A stretch of 64,000 nucleotides of DNA from Aquimarina megaterium XH134 (GTDB lineage Bacteria > Bacteroidota > Bacteroidia > Flavobacteriales > Flavobacteriaceae): assembly GCF_000520975.1 (NCBI RefSeq), contig NZ_JACB01000003.1, positions 62,001 through 126,000 on the forward strand. The letters are read 5' to 3'. The notes under the pieces were generated by a model. It was not told where the DNA came from, did not search any database, and saw nothing but the letters and a program-made list of their open reading frames with translations. A program made the position numbers and the translations under genes. This document shows, one piece after another, positions 8,327-17,265 of the stretch (within the stretch, counting starts at the first letter, position 1; the number at the start of each line of letters is the position of its first letter).

Positions 8327-10687
8327 ATGATTTCTAATACCAATAATACCTCTACAAAGAATACTAATTTTGATTCGTCTTCTGGATTTAGTTTTAATCT
8401 TAGAGATCAAATTTTAAAATACCTTAAACGTTGGTATTGGTTTGTATTAAGTGTCTTTATTTTTGTTGGTTTAGCATATCTTAAAGTAAGGTATACAATT
8501 CCTCAATATAATGTGTCTTCTAGTATTGTGATCTCTCAGGATGAAAGTATGAGTGAATCAGAGTTATCGGCATTTAAAGATCTTGGTTTATTAGATGATG
8601 GGCAGAATAAAATTGAAAATGAGATTCAGATTCTAAAATCAAGAACACTATTAACTAATGTGGTTAATAATTTAAAACTTAATGTTCGATATTTTAGTGA
8701 AGGAAGAATTCTGGAAGTAGAGAATTATCCAAAATCACTTATTGAAATCAATTTTTTATCAGATGATTCTATTGTACATAAAAAATCAAAAGTTTTTCAT
8801 GTGCAAATTGATTCTGATACCTCTTTCTCTTTTCTAGATGAAAAAAAGCAAAAAGTAAGTAATCATTCCTTCGGAAATACTATTAGTACTAGTATTGGTG
8901 ATATTATTATTACCCCAAGTATGGATACTATGAATGCTAGTATTGGCAAAATCATCAAAATTGTAGTGACGCCAGTAAAGTTTGTTGCCGAGTCATATAG
9001 AAATAGGTTATCCATTATTTCGGTTAAAAATTCAGGTATTGTTAGATTGTCGTTAAACGACCCGGTCAAGGAAAAAGCAAAAGATATTATTAATAACCTT
9101 GTCGAAGAATACAACAAGGCAACTATAGAGAATAAAAAACAAGCTTCGGCAAGAACAGCAGATTTTATAAATGATCGTTTAGAGCTTATTTCGGGAGATT
9201 TGACCCAGGTAGATGATCAAGCAGCGACATATCAATCCAGTAGAGGATTAACTAGTAGTGATGTGGCAGTTCAAGCGCAGCAATTTTCAGATTTAGATAC
9301 AAAAAACTCTCAAGAAATAGCACGATTAAATACGCAGCTTTACTTTATAGAATCCATGCGAAAGTTTGTGCTTAGCCAAGAGGGTAAGTTTGATCTTGTA
9401 CCACAATCTAATTCTGGATTTAGTGATCCAACAGTTGCTAGTACGATATCAAGATATAATGGATTAATTCTTCAGAGACAACGTTTATTAAAAACGTCGA
9501 GTATAAAGAATCCCGTTGTTGTAAATATAGATCAACAAATTGGTGGATTAAGACAGGTTCTAACAGGAAGTTTGAATAGCCTTAAAAATTCTATCAATGG
9601 GCAATTACGAAGCTTAAATACCCAGAATCAATATTTTGGAGGTCAAATATATAGCGCACCAACACGACAGAAAGATATTAGAGCTATTGAGAGGGAGCAG
9701 ACCATAAAAGAACAATTATATCTTTATCTACTTCAAAAAAGAGAAGAAGCAGAGATAAAGAGCCATATTACGCTTTCTAATGCCAGAGTAATCGATAAAG
9801 CATCTACATTAGGTTCATATCCAGTATCTCCAAATAAGAAAACAATATATGCAGGAGCTTTCTTTCTTGGTTTGATATTGCCTTTTCTTATTATTTATAC
9901 TTCAGATTTGTTGAATGTAAAAGTAAGCTCAAGAGAAGATCTGGAAAAAGTGCTTTCTATGCCAATTATTGGATCTATACCAAAAGTGAAATCTAAAAAT
10001 AAAATCATGATTTCGCAAAATGACAGATCAGGAATAGCGGAAGCATTTAGGATCTTAAGAACAAATTTAGACTTCTTAATGGCAGGAATTAACAAAGCTA
10101 AAGGGAAAGTTATTTTTGTTACATCTACTATTTCTGGGGAAGGAAAGACCTTAATCTCTTCAAATTTGGCTAAAACTTTGGCCATTTCAGGAAAAAAAGT
10201 AGCCTTTTTGGGTACAGATTTAAGAGATCCAAAATTGCATAAGTTTTTTGATCTGCCTAATGGGAAAGATTCTAAAGGACTTACTAATTTTATAATGAAT
10301 GATGACTTAACTCCAGAAGATATCATATATAAATATAAAAAAGAAGATGCATTTGATATTGTACCATCTGGAGCAATACCGCCTAACCCTGCAGAACTTT
10401 TAATGCAAGAAAGAGTAAATGTAATGTTTAAGTATCTAGAAGAACACTATGATTATATTATTGTAGATACTGCTCCTGTTAGCCTTGTAACCGATACACT
10501 TTTAATAGCAAAACACGCAGATTTAAGTATTTATATAGTAAGAGAAAATTACTCTGATAAAAGAGTATTACAGGTTCCAGAAAATTTTTATAGAGAAAAA
10601 CGTTTACCAAATATTGCAGTTTTACTTAATGCAGCTGGTAATAAGACTGGTTACAACTATGGATATGGTTACGGGAAAAAGAATTAA
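8327..10687 (+). CDS. wzc: Wzc-like polysaccharide co-polymerase / BY-type tyrosine autokinase
   Basis: A 786-residue inner-membrane protein. Order: cytoplasmic N-terminus, first membrane helix near 36-57, a long periplasmic Wzz-type region with coiled coil, second helix near 505-527, then a cytoplasmic kinase. The kinase has the BY-kinase Walker A STISGEGKT (about 602-610), Walker A' with FLGTDLRDPKL, and Walker B YIIVDTAPV. The tail GYNYGYGYGKKN is the tyrosine cluster that becomes phosphorylated in this family and controls polymer length and export. It is paired with the Wza-like protein upstream and faces a CpsB-type phosphatase whose stop codon overlaps its own, so kinase and phosphatase are physically linked but on opposite strands. 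Confidence 0.93.
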   Translation: MISNTNNTSTKNTNFDSSSGFSFNLRDQILKYLKRWYWFVLSVFIFVGLAYLKVRYTIPQYNVSSSIVISQDESMSESELSAFKDLGLLDDGQNKIENEIQILKSRTLLTNVVNNLKLNVRYFSEGRILEVENYPKSLIEINFLSDDSIVHKKSKVFHVQIDSDTSFSFLDEKKQKVSNHSFGNTISTSIGDIIITPSMDTMNASIGKIIKIVVTPVKFVAESYRNRLSIISVKNSGIVRLSLNDPVKEKAKDIINNLVEEYNKATIENKKQASARTADFINDRLELISGDLTQVDDQAATYQSSRGLTSSDVAVQAQQFSDLDTKNSQEIARLNTQLYFIESMRKFVLSQEGKFDLVPQSNSGFSDPTVASTISRYNGLILQRQRLLKTSSIKNPVVVNIDQQIGGLRQVLTGSLNSLKNSINGQLRSLNTQNQYFGGQIYSAPTRQKDIRAIEREQTIKEQLYLYLLQKREEAEIKSHITLSNARVIDKASTLGSYPVSPNKKTIYAGAFFLGLILPFLIIYTSDLLNVKVSSREDLEKVLSMPIIGSIPKVKSKNKIMISQNDRSGIAEAFRILRTNLDFLMAGINKAKGKVIFVTSTISGEGKTLISSNLAKTLAISGKKVAFLGTDLRDPKLHKFFDLPNGKDSKGLTNFIMNDDLTPEDIIYKYKKEDAFDIVPSGAIPPNPAELLMQERVNVMFKYLEEHYDYIIVDTAPVSLVTDTLLIAKHADLSIYIVRENYSDKRVLQVPENFYREKRLPNIAVLLNAAGNKTGYNYGYGYGKKN

Positions 10688-11421
10688 GAAAACTCGATAT
10701 TGTTTTTCATTAATGAAGTAATCTTTTTAGCAATTTTAAAATCAAATCCTTTCTCAAGAATCTCTAGTTGATGATAATTGTGAACATCTGTACCCGTAAA
10801 GTCAATATAGTCCTGATCTATCAGTTTTTTTGTAAAAGATTTGATTTGCTCACCATAATATCCAGATATTGATAATAGGTTAACCTGAAACAGAAACCCT
10901 GATGCTTTTAACTCATCATATTTTTTTAGGTCATTTAGATAAAAAGAATATCGTTCTGGATGTGCCAAAATAGGAATGTATCCTGCTAATTTAATTTCGA
11001 ATAAGATTTCGTTAAGATTAATAGGAGGAGCAAAAGTAGACATTTCGACCAGGATATAATTTTGGTGTAATGGTAAAATGTCATTGCTTTTTATACGTTC
11101 ATAAAACAAATCGTCCATCATATATTCTGCACTTGCCTGTAATTCGATTTTTGTTATTCCCAAAGGAACAAGAACTTCTTTAAGTTTTTTAAAAGTACTA
11201 GTTATAGTTTGCGAAGAATTTGGCCATATATCTTGCATTATATGAGGAGTAGTAATTACTTTTTTAAAGCCAAAATTTTCAAATTGTTCCAAGATATAAC
11301 CCGATTGATAAATTGTCTTTACTCCATCATCAATACCCGGAAGTAAATGTGAATGAATATCAATGTAACCATCGGGTACAATTTCTTTAAAAGGAACATC
11401 TTTTCTTGATAGGAACCGCAA
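10684..11421 (-). CDS. CpsB/CapC-type tyrosine-protein phosphatase (PHP domain)
   Basis: A 245-residue PHP-superfamily protein. The N-terminal metal-binding motif D-I-H-S-H-L-L-P-G-I-D-D-G (about 21-33) is diagnostic of CpsB/Wzb-type manganese-dependent phosphotyrosine phosphatases; further metal ligands appear in TTPHIMQ, AHPERY and G-T-D-V-H-N-Y. Its expected target is the tyrosine tail of the Wzc-like kinase. The gene is convergent with wzc and its last 4 bases overlap that reading frame. Head-to-head ends mean that the two are not in one operon, unlike the cps operons of Firmicutes. No clear promoter was found upstream. Confidence 0.88.
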   Translation of the reverse strand: MRFLSRKDVPFKEIVPDGYIDIHSHLLPGIDDGVKTIYQSGYILEQFENFGFKKVITTPHIMQDIWPNSSQTITSTFKKLKEVLVPLGITKIELQASAEYMMDDLFYERIKSNDILPLHQNYILVEMSTFAPPINLNEILFEIKLAGYIPILAHPERYSFYLNDLKKYDELKASGFLFQVNLLSISGYYGEQIKSFTKKLIDQDYIDFTGTDVHNYHQLEILEKGFDFKIAKKITSLMKNNIEFS

Positions 11422-11525
11422 TTTGATTTTTGTTTTGGGGTGAACGTAAAATAATATATCTGTTATAATAACATTATTAGTGCATTATAACAAATAAAAT
11501 GTAAAAATATAGATTTATTACACAT

Positions 11526-11562
11526 AAAAAACTGTTTAAGAACAGAGATTCTTAAACAGTTT
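11526..11562 (-). terminator. Rho-independent terminator of the sigma-factor operon
   Basis: Perfect 14-base arms AAACTGTTTAAGAA (11529-11542) and TTCTTAAACAGTTT (11549-11562) with a 6-base loop; read on the minus strand the stem is followed by a run of T. It lies 26 bases after the stop of the GIN-domain gene. Confidence 0.8.
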
Positions 11563-11587
11563 GATGTATTTAATAGTTATCTTAATG

Positions 11588-12322
11588 CTATCTTTTTGTA
11601 ATATCTCCTGACCCAGATACCTTTTTATCTTCTTTTTGAGGGTCTCCTTTATAAAATATATCACCAGATCCTGATACACGAGCCTTTAAGTAGGTAGTGG
11701 CCATTACTTCAATATCACCAGAGCCAGATACGGTTGCTGTTACATTTTTTGCATTTAAGTCATATGCAGAAAGGTCACCAGATCCAGATACATTTCCGTT
11801 AAAACTACCAGCACTTCCTTTTAAAGCCAGATCACCAGACCCAGATACTTGTCCCCATATATTTTCGGCATCAACAACAAGTTGAACATCACCAGACCCA
11901 GATACTCCGGTTTTAAAATCAGAAGCCTTAATTGTATCAGAACTATACACATCTCCTGATCCTGATAATGTAACTTGAGTTAGATCTTTAAAAGGAACGG
12001 TAATAATTAATTTTTTTCCTACAGAAGGTTTTAGGTAATACCCTTTTTTTACATAAATTCTAAGAGCATCTCCTTGGATCTCGGTTACTATATAATCAAT
12101 AAGGTTACTTTCTCCTTTGATTGTGATTTTTCCTTCTGTACCTGATATTAAGGATACATCTAGACTTCCTTTTACTTTTACTTGATCATAGTCTGATGTC
12201 GTTCTATTTTTGGTAACAGAATTGCCATTACCATTAATTTTTTTTCCATTTCCCCACCATTGTGCTTGTAAAGAAGTTATACTGCATAATGTAAGTCCTA
12301 TAATAAATGCTGCTGTTCTCAT
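11588..12322 (-). CDS. Secreted GIN-domain (DUF2807) protein with SGSGD repeats
   Basis: A 244-residue protein with a signal peptide (cleavage likely after SLQA, residue 20). The body is the 'head GIN' putative adhesin domain: residues DYDQVKVKGSLDVSL, then seven copies of [LV]SGSGD[VIL] about 15-25 residues apart, each at a turn of a beta-solenoid. The name adhesin is historical; the function is not established. It is the last gene of a sigma / anti-sigma / DUF4097 / GIN cluster on the minus strand, 29 bases after its neighbour, and ends in a strong terminator. The arrangement suggests an envelope-stress or surface protein made under control of the ECF sigma factor of the same operon. Confidence 0.85.
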   Translation of the reverse strand: MRTAAFIIGLTLCSITSLQAQWWGNGKKINGNGNSVTKNRTTSDYDQVKVKGSLDVSLISGTEGKITIKGESNLIDYIVTEIQGDALRIYVKKGYYLKPSVGKKLIITVPFKDLTQVTLSGSGDVYSSDTIKASDFKTGVSGSGDVQLVVDAENIWGQVSGSGDLALKGSAGSFNGNVSGSGDLSAYDLNAKNVTATVSGSGDIEVMATTYLKARVSGSGDIFYKGDPQKEDKKVSGSGDITKR

Positions 12323-12351
12323 TGTATTGATGTATTAATGTTTTGTATATA

Positions 12352-13443
12352 TTAGTTTTTTCTTAATTTGATCCCACCATAGCTAGAGGTTATATTAATT
12401 GTTTTCCCGCTATTAGCTTGGCCATTATATCCCTGATAATCCTTTTTAGAATCCTTAACGTATTTCTTTTGCACATTTATATTGTCATCTAGTTTAATGC
12501 CTCCATACGAAGTTTTGATTGCAAAATCAAAAGTACATCCGTCCTCATATCCTATATTCACACTGGTATAATCTGTTTTGATTCTTACGCTTTTAAAGGT
12601 TGGTTGTAGTGAACGAACTTCGATAGATCCATAATCAGAATCAATACTTAGTTCTTCAGAAATACTTCCAAATTTGGTATTTACATAATCTGAAAAGCCT
12701 ATTATTTTTCCTCCATTTTCTATTCGAATCCCGCCATAATCGCAGTTGTAGTTTAAGTTTTTTATAGATTTAAATTTTGATTGTGTATAATCTGCATTAA
12801 GATCAATCTTATCACCATTACCAACTTCAAAATCAGAATAATCGGCGTTTATTTTTCCATTTTTCATGTAAGAAATAGTACTGTTATTAGTGTAATCTAT
12901 GTTGATATAATTATTGTCGCCTAATAGTTCTCCGATAATGATTTGACCATAATCGCAGTTAATTTTAGCATTACCTTTTATTTTATCCAGAGTGATGCTT
13001 CCGTAATCATTATTAAAATCTACACTATTAGTCACAGGAACTTTTACGGTATAATTGATTTTCATATTCATATTGTTGTTCCATCCACTTGTCCATTTAT
13101 CCCACCAGGAGCTATTATTTTTATTAAAAGTGGTTTTGGCACTAACCATTTGAGAAGAAGAATCAAACTCAACATCGATAGATTCTAGTTTTTTGATCAC
13201 TTTTTCTTCATTGTTTCCACTTACTTTAATGGTAATCTCCATAACAATTCGATTTTCATTCCAGGAAGTAATATCCAGATTACCATAATCGTTACTAATT
13301 TTTAATAAAGCATCTGCGTTAACCGAGAAATCTTTTTTTAATGTTTTTTCTTTGGTGTATTTTCCTTTCAGGTCTCCGTTATTGGCTAATGCCAAAGCAG
13401 GGATCATCAATAGGAGGATTATTTTATAGTATAAAGTTTTCAT
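12352..13443 (-). CDS. Secreted DUF4097-like beta-solenoid protein
   Basis: A 363-residue protein with a signal peptide ending at LALA. After a short N-terminal region it is built of about twelve repeats, each near 20-22 residues, centred on D-Y-[GT] or S-Y-G-G (for example NNDYGSITLDKI, NCDYGGIRIENG, TSSYGGIKLRKN). The periodicity fits a beta-helix of the DUF4097 / putative adhesin family. The ATG at 13443 is preferred to the one at 13464, because it starts the signal peptide directly (MKTLYYKIILL). It overlaps the end of the anti-sigma gene by 20 bases, so translation is likely coupled. Function unknown; context suggests an envelope role. Confidence 0.8.
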   Translation of the reverse strand: MKTLYYKIILLLMIPALALANNGDLKGKYTKEKTLKKDFSVNADALLKISNDYGNLDITSWNENRIVMEITIKVSGNNEEKVIKKLESIDVEFDSSSQMVSAKTTFNKNNSSWWDKWTSGWNNNMNMKINYTVKVPVTNSVDFNNDYGSITLDKIKGNAKINCDYGQIIIGELLGDNNYINIDYTNNSTISYMKNGKINADYSDFEVGNGDKIDLNADYTQSKFKSIKNLNYNCDYGGIRIENGGKIIGFSDYVNTKFGSISEELSIDSDYGSIEVRSLQPTFKSVRIKTDYTSVNIGYEDGCTFDFAIKTSYGGIKLDDNINVQKKYVKDSKKDYQGYNGQANSGKTINITSSYGGIKLRKN

Positions 13444-13984
13444 TTTCTGATAATTTAAATTCATTAATGCTGTTAATTTTTTGTAGTACCTCTTCTAATA
13501 AATTTGCACGTTTCTGAAAGTTCTTAATCATAGCGCTAATTACACGTTTATCGTTTCCACTATGAAAAAGGTCTTTTTTTAATATTTCATAATCAGATTC
13601 CAGCTTTTCTAATTGATTCATAGCATCCAAAACCAATTCTTTGGTTTCTGCAGAAGAAACTTTGTCGATTTCTTCGAGTTGCAATTGAATGGCAGAGGTA
13701 AAAAAGCTTTGAGTTTCCTTCATTTGAGGAGATACATTTGCTAGATCTACTTCTTCTTTTGGATTAAACATAAAAGTCATTGCTGCCATTCCAAATACTA
13801 TAGCAATCGAAGCGGCTATTGCAAGTGGGGTATACCAATTCACCTTTTTAGGCTGCAATTGTACAACTTTGTTTTGTTGCTGCAACTTTTCTAAAAACCG
13901 AATTTGGTGATTAGCAGAAGGTTCGTGTATGTCTAATTGATCTTGCATACGTTTAAATAACTTTTCTATTTTATCGGTACTCAT
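13424..13984 (-). CDS. Single-pass anti-sigma-factor-like membrane protein
   Basis: A 186-residue protein with a cytoplasmic N-terminus of about 50 residues, one membrane helix (about 51-73, YTPLAIAASIAIVFGMAAMTF) and a periplasmic, helical, charged C-terminal domain. The start at 13984 gives a 4-base ATGA overlap with the sigma-factor gene; a longer frame from 14041 has no support. No zinc-finger anti-sigma motif (HxxxCxxC) is visible, so assignment as anti-sigma rests on topology, the coupling to an ECF sigma factor and the standard operon order in Flavobacteria. It probably holds the sigma factor at the membrane. Confidence 0.7.
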   Translation of the reverse strand: MSTDKIEKLFKRMQDQLDIHEPSANHQIRFLEKLQQQNKVVQLQPKKVNWYTPLAIAASIAIVFGMAAMTFMFNPKEEVDLANVSPQMKETQSFFTSAIQLQLEEIDKVSSAETKELVLDAMNQLEKLESDYEILKKDLFHSGNDKRVISAMIKNFQKRANLLEEVLQKINSINEFKLSENENFIL

Positions 13985-14529
13985 ACAAATTGTATTTTTT
14001 TTCGTAAGCTTTCTTTTGCGCGCGAAATAAGCGTACGACAATTAGAATATGATATATTCATAATTTGACAGATTTCTTCATAATCATAACCTTCTATAAG
14101 GTGTAATGATAATGCAGTACTATAGCTGTCTTTAAGTTGAGTTAGTGTATTTAGCACTGTTTTTACTTTTACAGAAGAAAGGTCTTCTTCTACAATTCCG
14201 TTACTATCTGTAAGAGCATACTCAACAGTTTCTAGGGCTATTTCACGATGAACATCTTTTTTACGTGCTGCGGTTAAACTGGCGTTAATTACAATCCTTT
14301 TTAACCAAGCCCCAAACATATTATTGTCTTCTAGCATTGATAATTTTGTAAAAGCAGTTAAAAAGGCTTCTTGCATAATATCTTCAGCTTCTGCTGTGTC
14401 CTTTATGATTCTCAATGCTGTATTGTACATTGCCTTATAATAACGATTATATGTTTCGAGCTGCGCATTTTGATCTCGCTCGCGACATTTCGCAATTAAT
14501 TGCTCTGTATTTAGTTGGGTTAGTGACAA
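13981..14529 (-). CDS. ECF-type RNA polymerase sigma factor
   Basis: A 182-residue extracytoplasmic-function sigma factor. Region 2 is seen as YNRYYKAMYNTALRIIKDTAEAEDIMQEAFLTAF (about 28-61), with the D-x-x-Q-E-x-F motif; region 4 as YSTALSLHLIEGYDYEEICQIMNISYSNCRTLISRAKESLRK near the end. The only start that keeps region 2 intact is a TTG at 14529 (no ATG upstream in frame). It is the first gene of a four-gene minus-strand operon with a membrane anti-sigma protein and two secreted beta-solenoid proteins. It is divergent from lon. Confidence 0.9.
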   Translation of the reverse strand: MSLTQLNTEQLIAKCRERDQNAQLETYNRYYKAMYNTALRIIKDTAEAEDIMQEAFLTAFTKLSMLEDNNMFGAWLKRIVINASLTAARKKDVHREIALETVEYALTDSNGIVEEDLSSVKVKTVLNTLTQLKDSYSTALSLHLIEGYDYEEICQIMNISYSNCRTLISRAKESLRKKIQFV

Positions 14530-14710
14530 AAAAAATAATTTACTTTAACATAAAGATATATATTGCAACGCATTGTTACAGTTTTTTAATTTTTTTTTTA
14601 AAACTTGTGGCATAACAATTGAAATGTAAATAATGAATCTATAATAAAGCCACTGTATTAATGGGTTTTATAAGGTTTTTAATCAGTTTCATTAAATTCT
14701 AAAAAAAAAT

Positions 14711-14741
14711 GTTGTTTTGTCGTGATGACAAAATGACTTTG
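14711..14741 (+). promoter_or_regulatory. lon promoter region with a perfect inverted repeat
   Basis: TTTTGTC (14715-14721), GTGAT, GACAAAA (14727-14733) form perfect 7-base arms. The repeat lies between GTTG (14711-14714) and TGACTTTG (14734-14741), a near match to the -7 box, with a 19-base spacer. The start codon of lon is 10 bases after. An operator between the promoter elements would fit repression or heat-shock control; both are inferred. Confidence 0.45.
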
Positions 14742-14751
14742 ATATATACTT

Positions 14752-17202
14752 ATGGCTAAAACCAAATTTACAACACTTGACAGTTTGTCATTTCAAGGGA
14801 TAGATGAAGATGCAGAATTAATTCCTTTAATGACGCCAGAAGATGAAGAAGAAATAGACAAAGAAGATTTACCCGAAATATTACCGATATTACCTTTAAG
14901 AAATACTGTATTATTTCCTGGAGTTGTTATCCCTATTACTGCTGGAAGAGATAAATCGATTAAACTTCTTAACGAAGCTAATAATGGTAACAAAACAATT
15001 GGTGTAGTTTCTCAGAAAGAAGAGGGTATAGAAAACCCATCTTTAAAAGATATTAATAGAGTAGGTGTAGTAGCTCGTATTCTAAGAGTTTTAAAAATGC
15101 CTGACGGTAATACTACGGTAATATTACAAGGAAAAAAACGATTTCATATAGACGAAGTTGTAGAAGAAGTACCTTATATTAAAGCTAAGGTTAGAGAAGT
15201 TCCCGAAGCCAGACCGGCAAAAGAAAATAAAGAATTTAGTGCTATAATTGATTCTATCAAAGATTTGGCTCTAGAAATTATAAAAGAAAGCCCAACAATA
15301 CCTTCTGAAGCTTCGTTTGCTATAAAGAATATAGAGAGTAATTCTTTTCTTATCAATTTTGTGTCTTCTAATTTAAACCTTCCTGTAGAAGAAAAACAAA
15401 AGTTATTAGAGATTAATGATCTTAAGAAAAGAGCTTTAGCTACTCTAAAATATATGAATGTAGAGTTTCAGAAACTGGAACTCAAAAATGTCATTCAAAG
15501 TAAGGTTCAGCATGACATGAGTCAGCAACAGCGAGAATATTTCTTACATCAACAGATGAAAACCATACAAGAAGAACTTGGTGGTGTTTCACATGAAGAT
15601 GAAATCGAAGAAATGCGTGTACGCAGTAAGGATAAGAAATGGGACGAAAAAGTGAAGAAACACTTTGATAAAGAGCTATCCAAAATGCAACGTATGAATC
15701 CTCAGGTTGCAGAATATTCTATACAACGTAATTATTTAGATCTATTTCTGGATTTACCCTGGAATGAGTTTAGTACAGATAAATTTGATCTAAAAAGAGC
15801 TATGAAGATTTTGGATAGAGATCATTATGGTTTAGATGAAGTAAAGCGAAGAATTATAGAATATCTCGCAGTGTTAAAACTGCGTAATGATATGAAATCA
15901 CCTATATTATGCCTATATGGCCCTCCTGGTGTAGGTAAGACTTCATTAGGAAAATCTATTGCAGAAGCTCTTGGAAGAGAATATGTGAGAATATCATTAG
16001 GGGGATTGCGTGATGAAGCAGAAATAAGAGGCCATCGAAAAACGTATATAGGAGCAATGCCAGGTAGAATTATCCAAAGTCTTAAAAAAGCAGGAACCAG
16101 TAACCCTGTATTTGTATTAGACGAAATAGATAAATTATCTGTCGGTAATCAAGGTGATCCATCTTCTGCTTTATTAGAGGTTTTAGATCCTGAGCAAAAT
16201 TCTGAATTTCATGATAATTTCCTTGAAATGGGATTTGATCTCTCTAAAGTAATGTTTATAGCCACTTCTAATAGCTTAGGAACAATACAACCTGCTCTTA
16301 GAGATCGTATGGAGATTATTAATGTTACAGGATATACAATTGAAGAAAAAATAGAGATCGCTAAGCAACATTTGTTACCAAAACAGTTAGAAGAGCACGG
16401 GCTGGATAAGTCTCATATTAAAATAGGAAAACAGCAACTAGAAAAAATAGTTGAAGGATATACAAGAGAATCTGGAGTACGAGGCCTAGAAAAACAAATT
16501 GCTAAAATGGTACGTTATGCTGCGAAAAATATAGCAATGGAGGAGGAGTATAATGTAAAAATTAGTAATGAAGATATTGTAGAAGTTCTTGGAGCACCAA
16601 AGTTAGAACGCGATAAGTATGAAAATAATGATGTTGCAGGTGTAGTAACAGGACTTGCGTGGACAAGTGTAGGTGGAGATATTCTATTTATAGAATCAAT
16701 TCTGTCTAAAGGAAAAGGAAACCTAACTATTACAGGAAACTTAGGAAAGGTGATGAAAGAATCTGCTACCATTGCCATGGAATATATTAAAGCTAATGCT
16801 GCAGAACTGAGTATTAATCCAGACATTTTTGATACTTACAATGTACACATACATGTGCCAGAAGGAGCTACACCAAAAGATGGTCCTAGTGCGGGAGTTA
16901 CCATGCTAACATCTCTGGTTTCTTTATTTACACAACGTAAAGTTAAGAAAAGCCTGGCGATGACAGGAGAGATTACACTACGTGGAAAAGTATTACCTGT
17001 TGGTGGAATTAAAGAAAAGATCCTTGCTGCAAAAAGAGCGCATATAAAAGAGATATTACTTTGTGAAGATAATAGAAGAGATATTAATGAAATTAAAGAA
17101 GAATATTTGAAAGGACTTAAATTTCATTATGTTAAAGATATGGAAGATGTATTAAAACTTGCAATTACCAATACCAAGGTTAAGAATGCAAAGAAATTAT
17201 AA
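14752..17202 (+). CDS. lon: ATP-dependent Lon protease
   Basis: An 816-residue LonA protease of normal length. N-terminal substrate-binding domain ([18 protein letters not shown] near 45-62), AAA+ domain with Walker [10 protein letters not shown] (about 390-398) and Walker [10 protein letters not shown], then the C-terminal protease domain with the catalytic serine in [11 protein letters not shown] (about 708-718) and the catalytic lysine in [12 protein letters not shown] (about 750-761). It degrades misfolded and regulatory proteins in the cytoplasm. It is a single gene with a strong bidirectional terminator downstream, and its upstream region carries a 7+7 inverted repeat. Confidence 0.98.
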   Translation: MAKTKFTTLDSLSFQGIDEDAELIPLMTPEDEEEIDKEDLPEILPILPLRNTVLFPGVVIPITAGRDKSIKLLNEANNGNKTIGVVSQKEEGIENPSLKDINRVGVVARILRVLKMPDGNTTVILQGKKRFHIDEVVEEVPYIKAKVREVPEARPAKENKEFSAIIDSIKDLALEIIKESPTIPSEASFAIKNIESNSFLINFVSSNLNLPVEEKQKLLEINDLKKRALATLKYMNVEFQKLELKNVIQSKVQHDMSQQQREYFLHQQMKTIQEELGGVSHEDEIEEMRVRSKDKKWDEKVKKHFDKELSKMQRMNPQVAEYSIQRNYLDLFLDLPWNEFSTDKFDLKRAMKILDRDHYGLDEVKRRIIEYLAVLKLRNDMKSPILCLYGPPGVGKTSLGKSIAEALGREYVRISLGGLRDEAEIRGHRKTYIGAMPGRIIQSLKKAGTSNPVFVLDEIDKLSVGNQGDPSSALLEVLDPEQNSEFHDNFLEMGFDLSKVMFIATSNSLGTIQPALRDRMEIINVTGYTIEEKIEIAKQHLLPKQLEEHGLDKSHIKIGKQQLEKIVEGYTRESGVRGLEKQIAKMVRYAAKNIAMEEEYNVKISNEDIVEVLGAPKLERDKYENNDVAGVVTGLAWTSVGGDILFIESILSKGKGNLTITGNLGKVMKESATIAMEYIKANAAELSINPDIFDTYNVHIHVPEGATPKDGPSAGVTMLTSLVSLFTQRKVKKSLAMTGEITLRGKVLPVGGIKEKILAAKRAHIKEILLCEDNRRDINEIKEEYLKGLKFHYVKDMEDVLKLAITNTKVKNAKKL

Positions 17203-17224
17203 GAATATAGCTTAACATGATTAC

Positions 17225-17262
17225 AAAAACAAAGCAGCATTTTTAAATGCTGCTTTGTTTTT
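17225..17262. terminator. Bidirectional terminator between lon and mreB-like gene
   Basis: Perfect 18-base arms (17225-17242 and 17245-17262), including AAAGCAGCATTT and AAATGCTGCTTT, with A and T runs on both outer sides. It serves both convergent genes. Confidence 0.9.
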
Positions 17263-17265
17263 AAA

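Noticed and set aside
9895..10326. 143-codon frame opposite the wzc kinase domain
   Set aside because: It is a shadow of the strongly conserved kinase coding sequence on the other strand.
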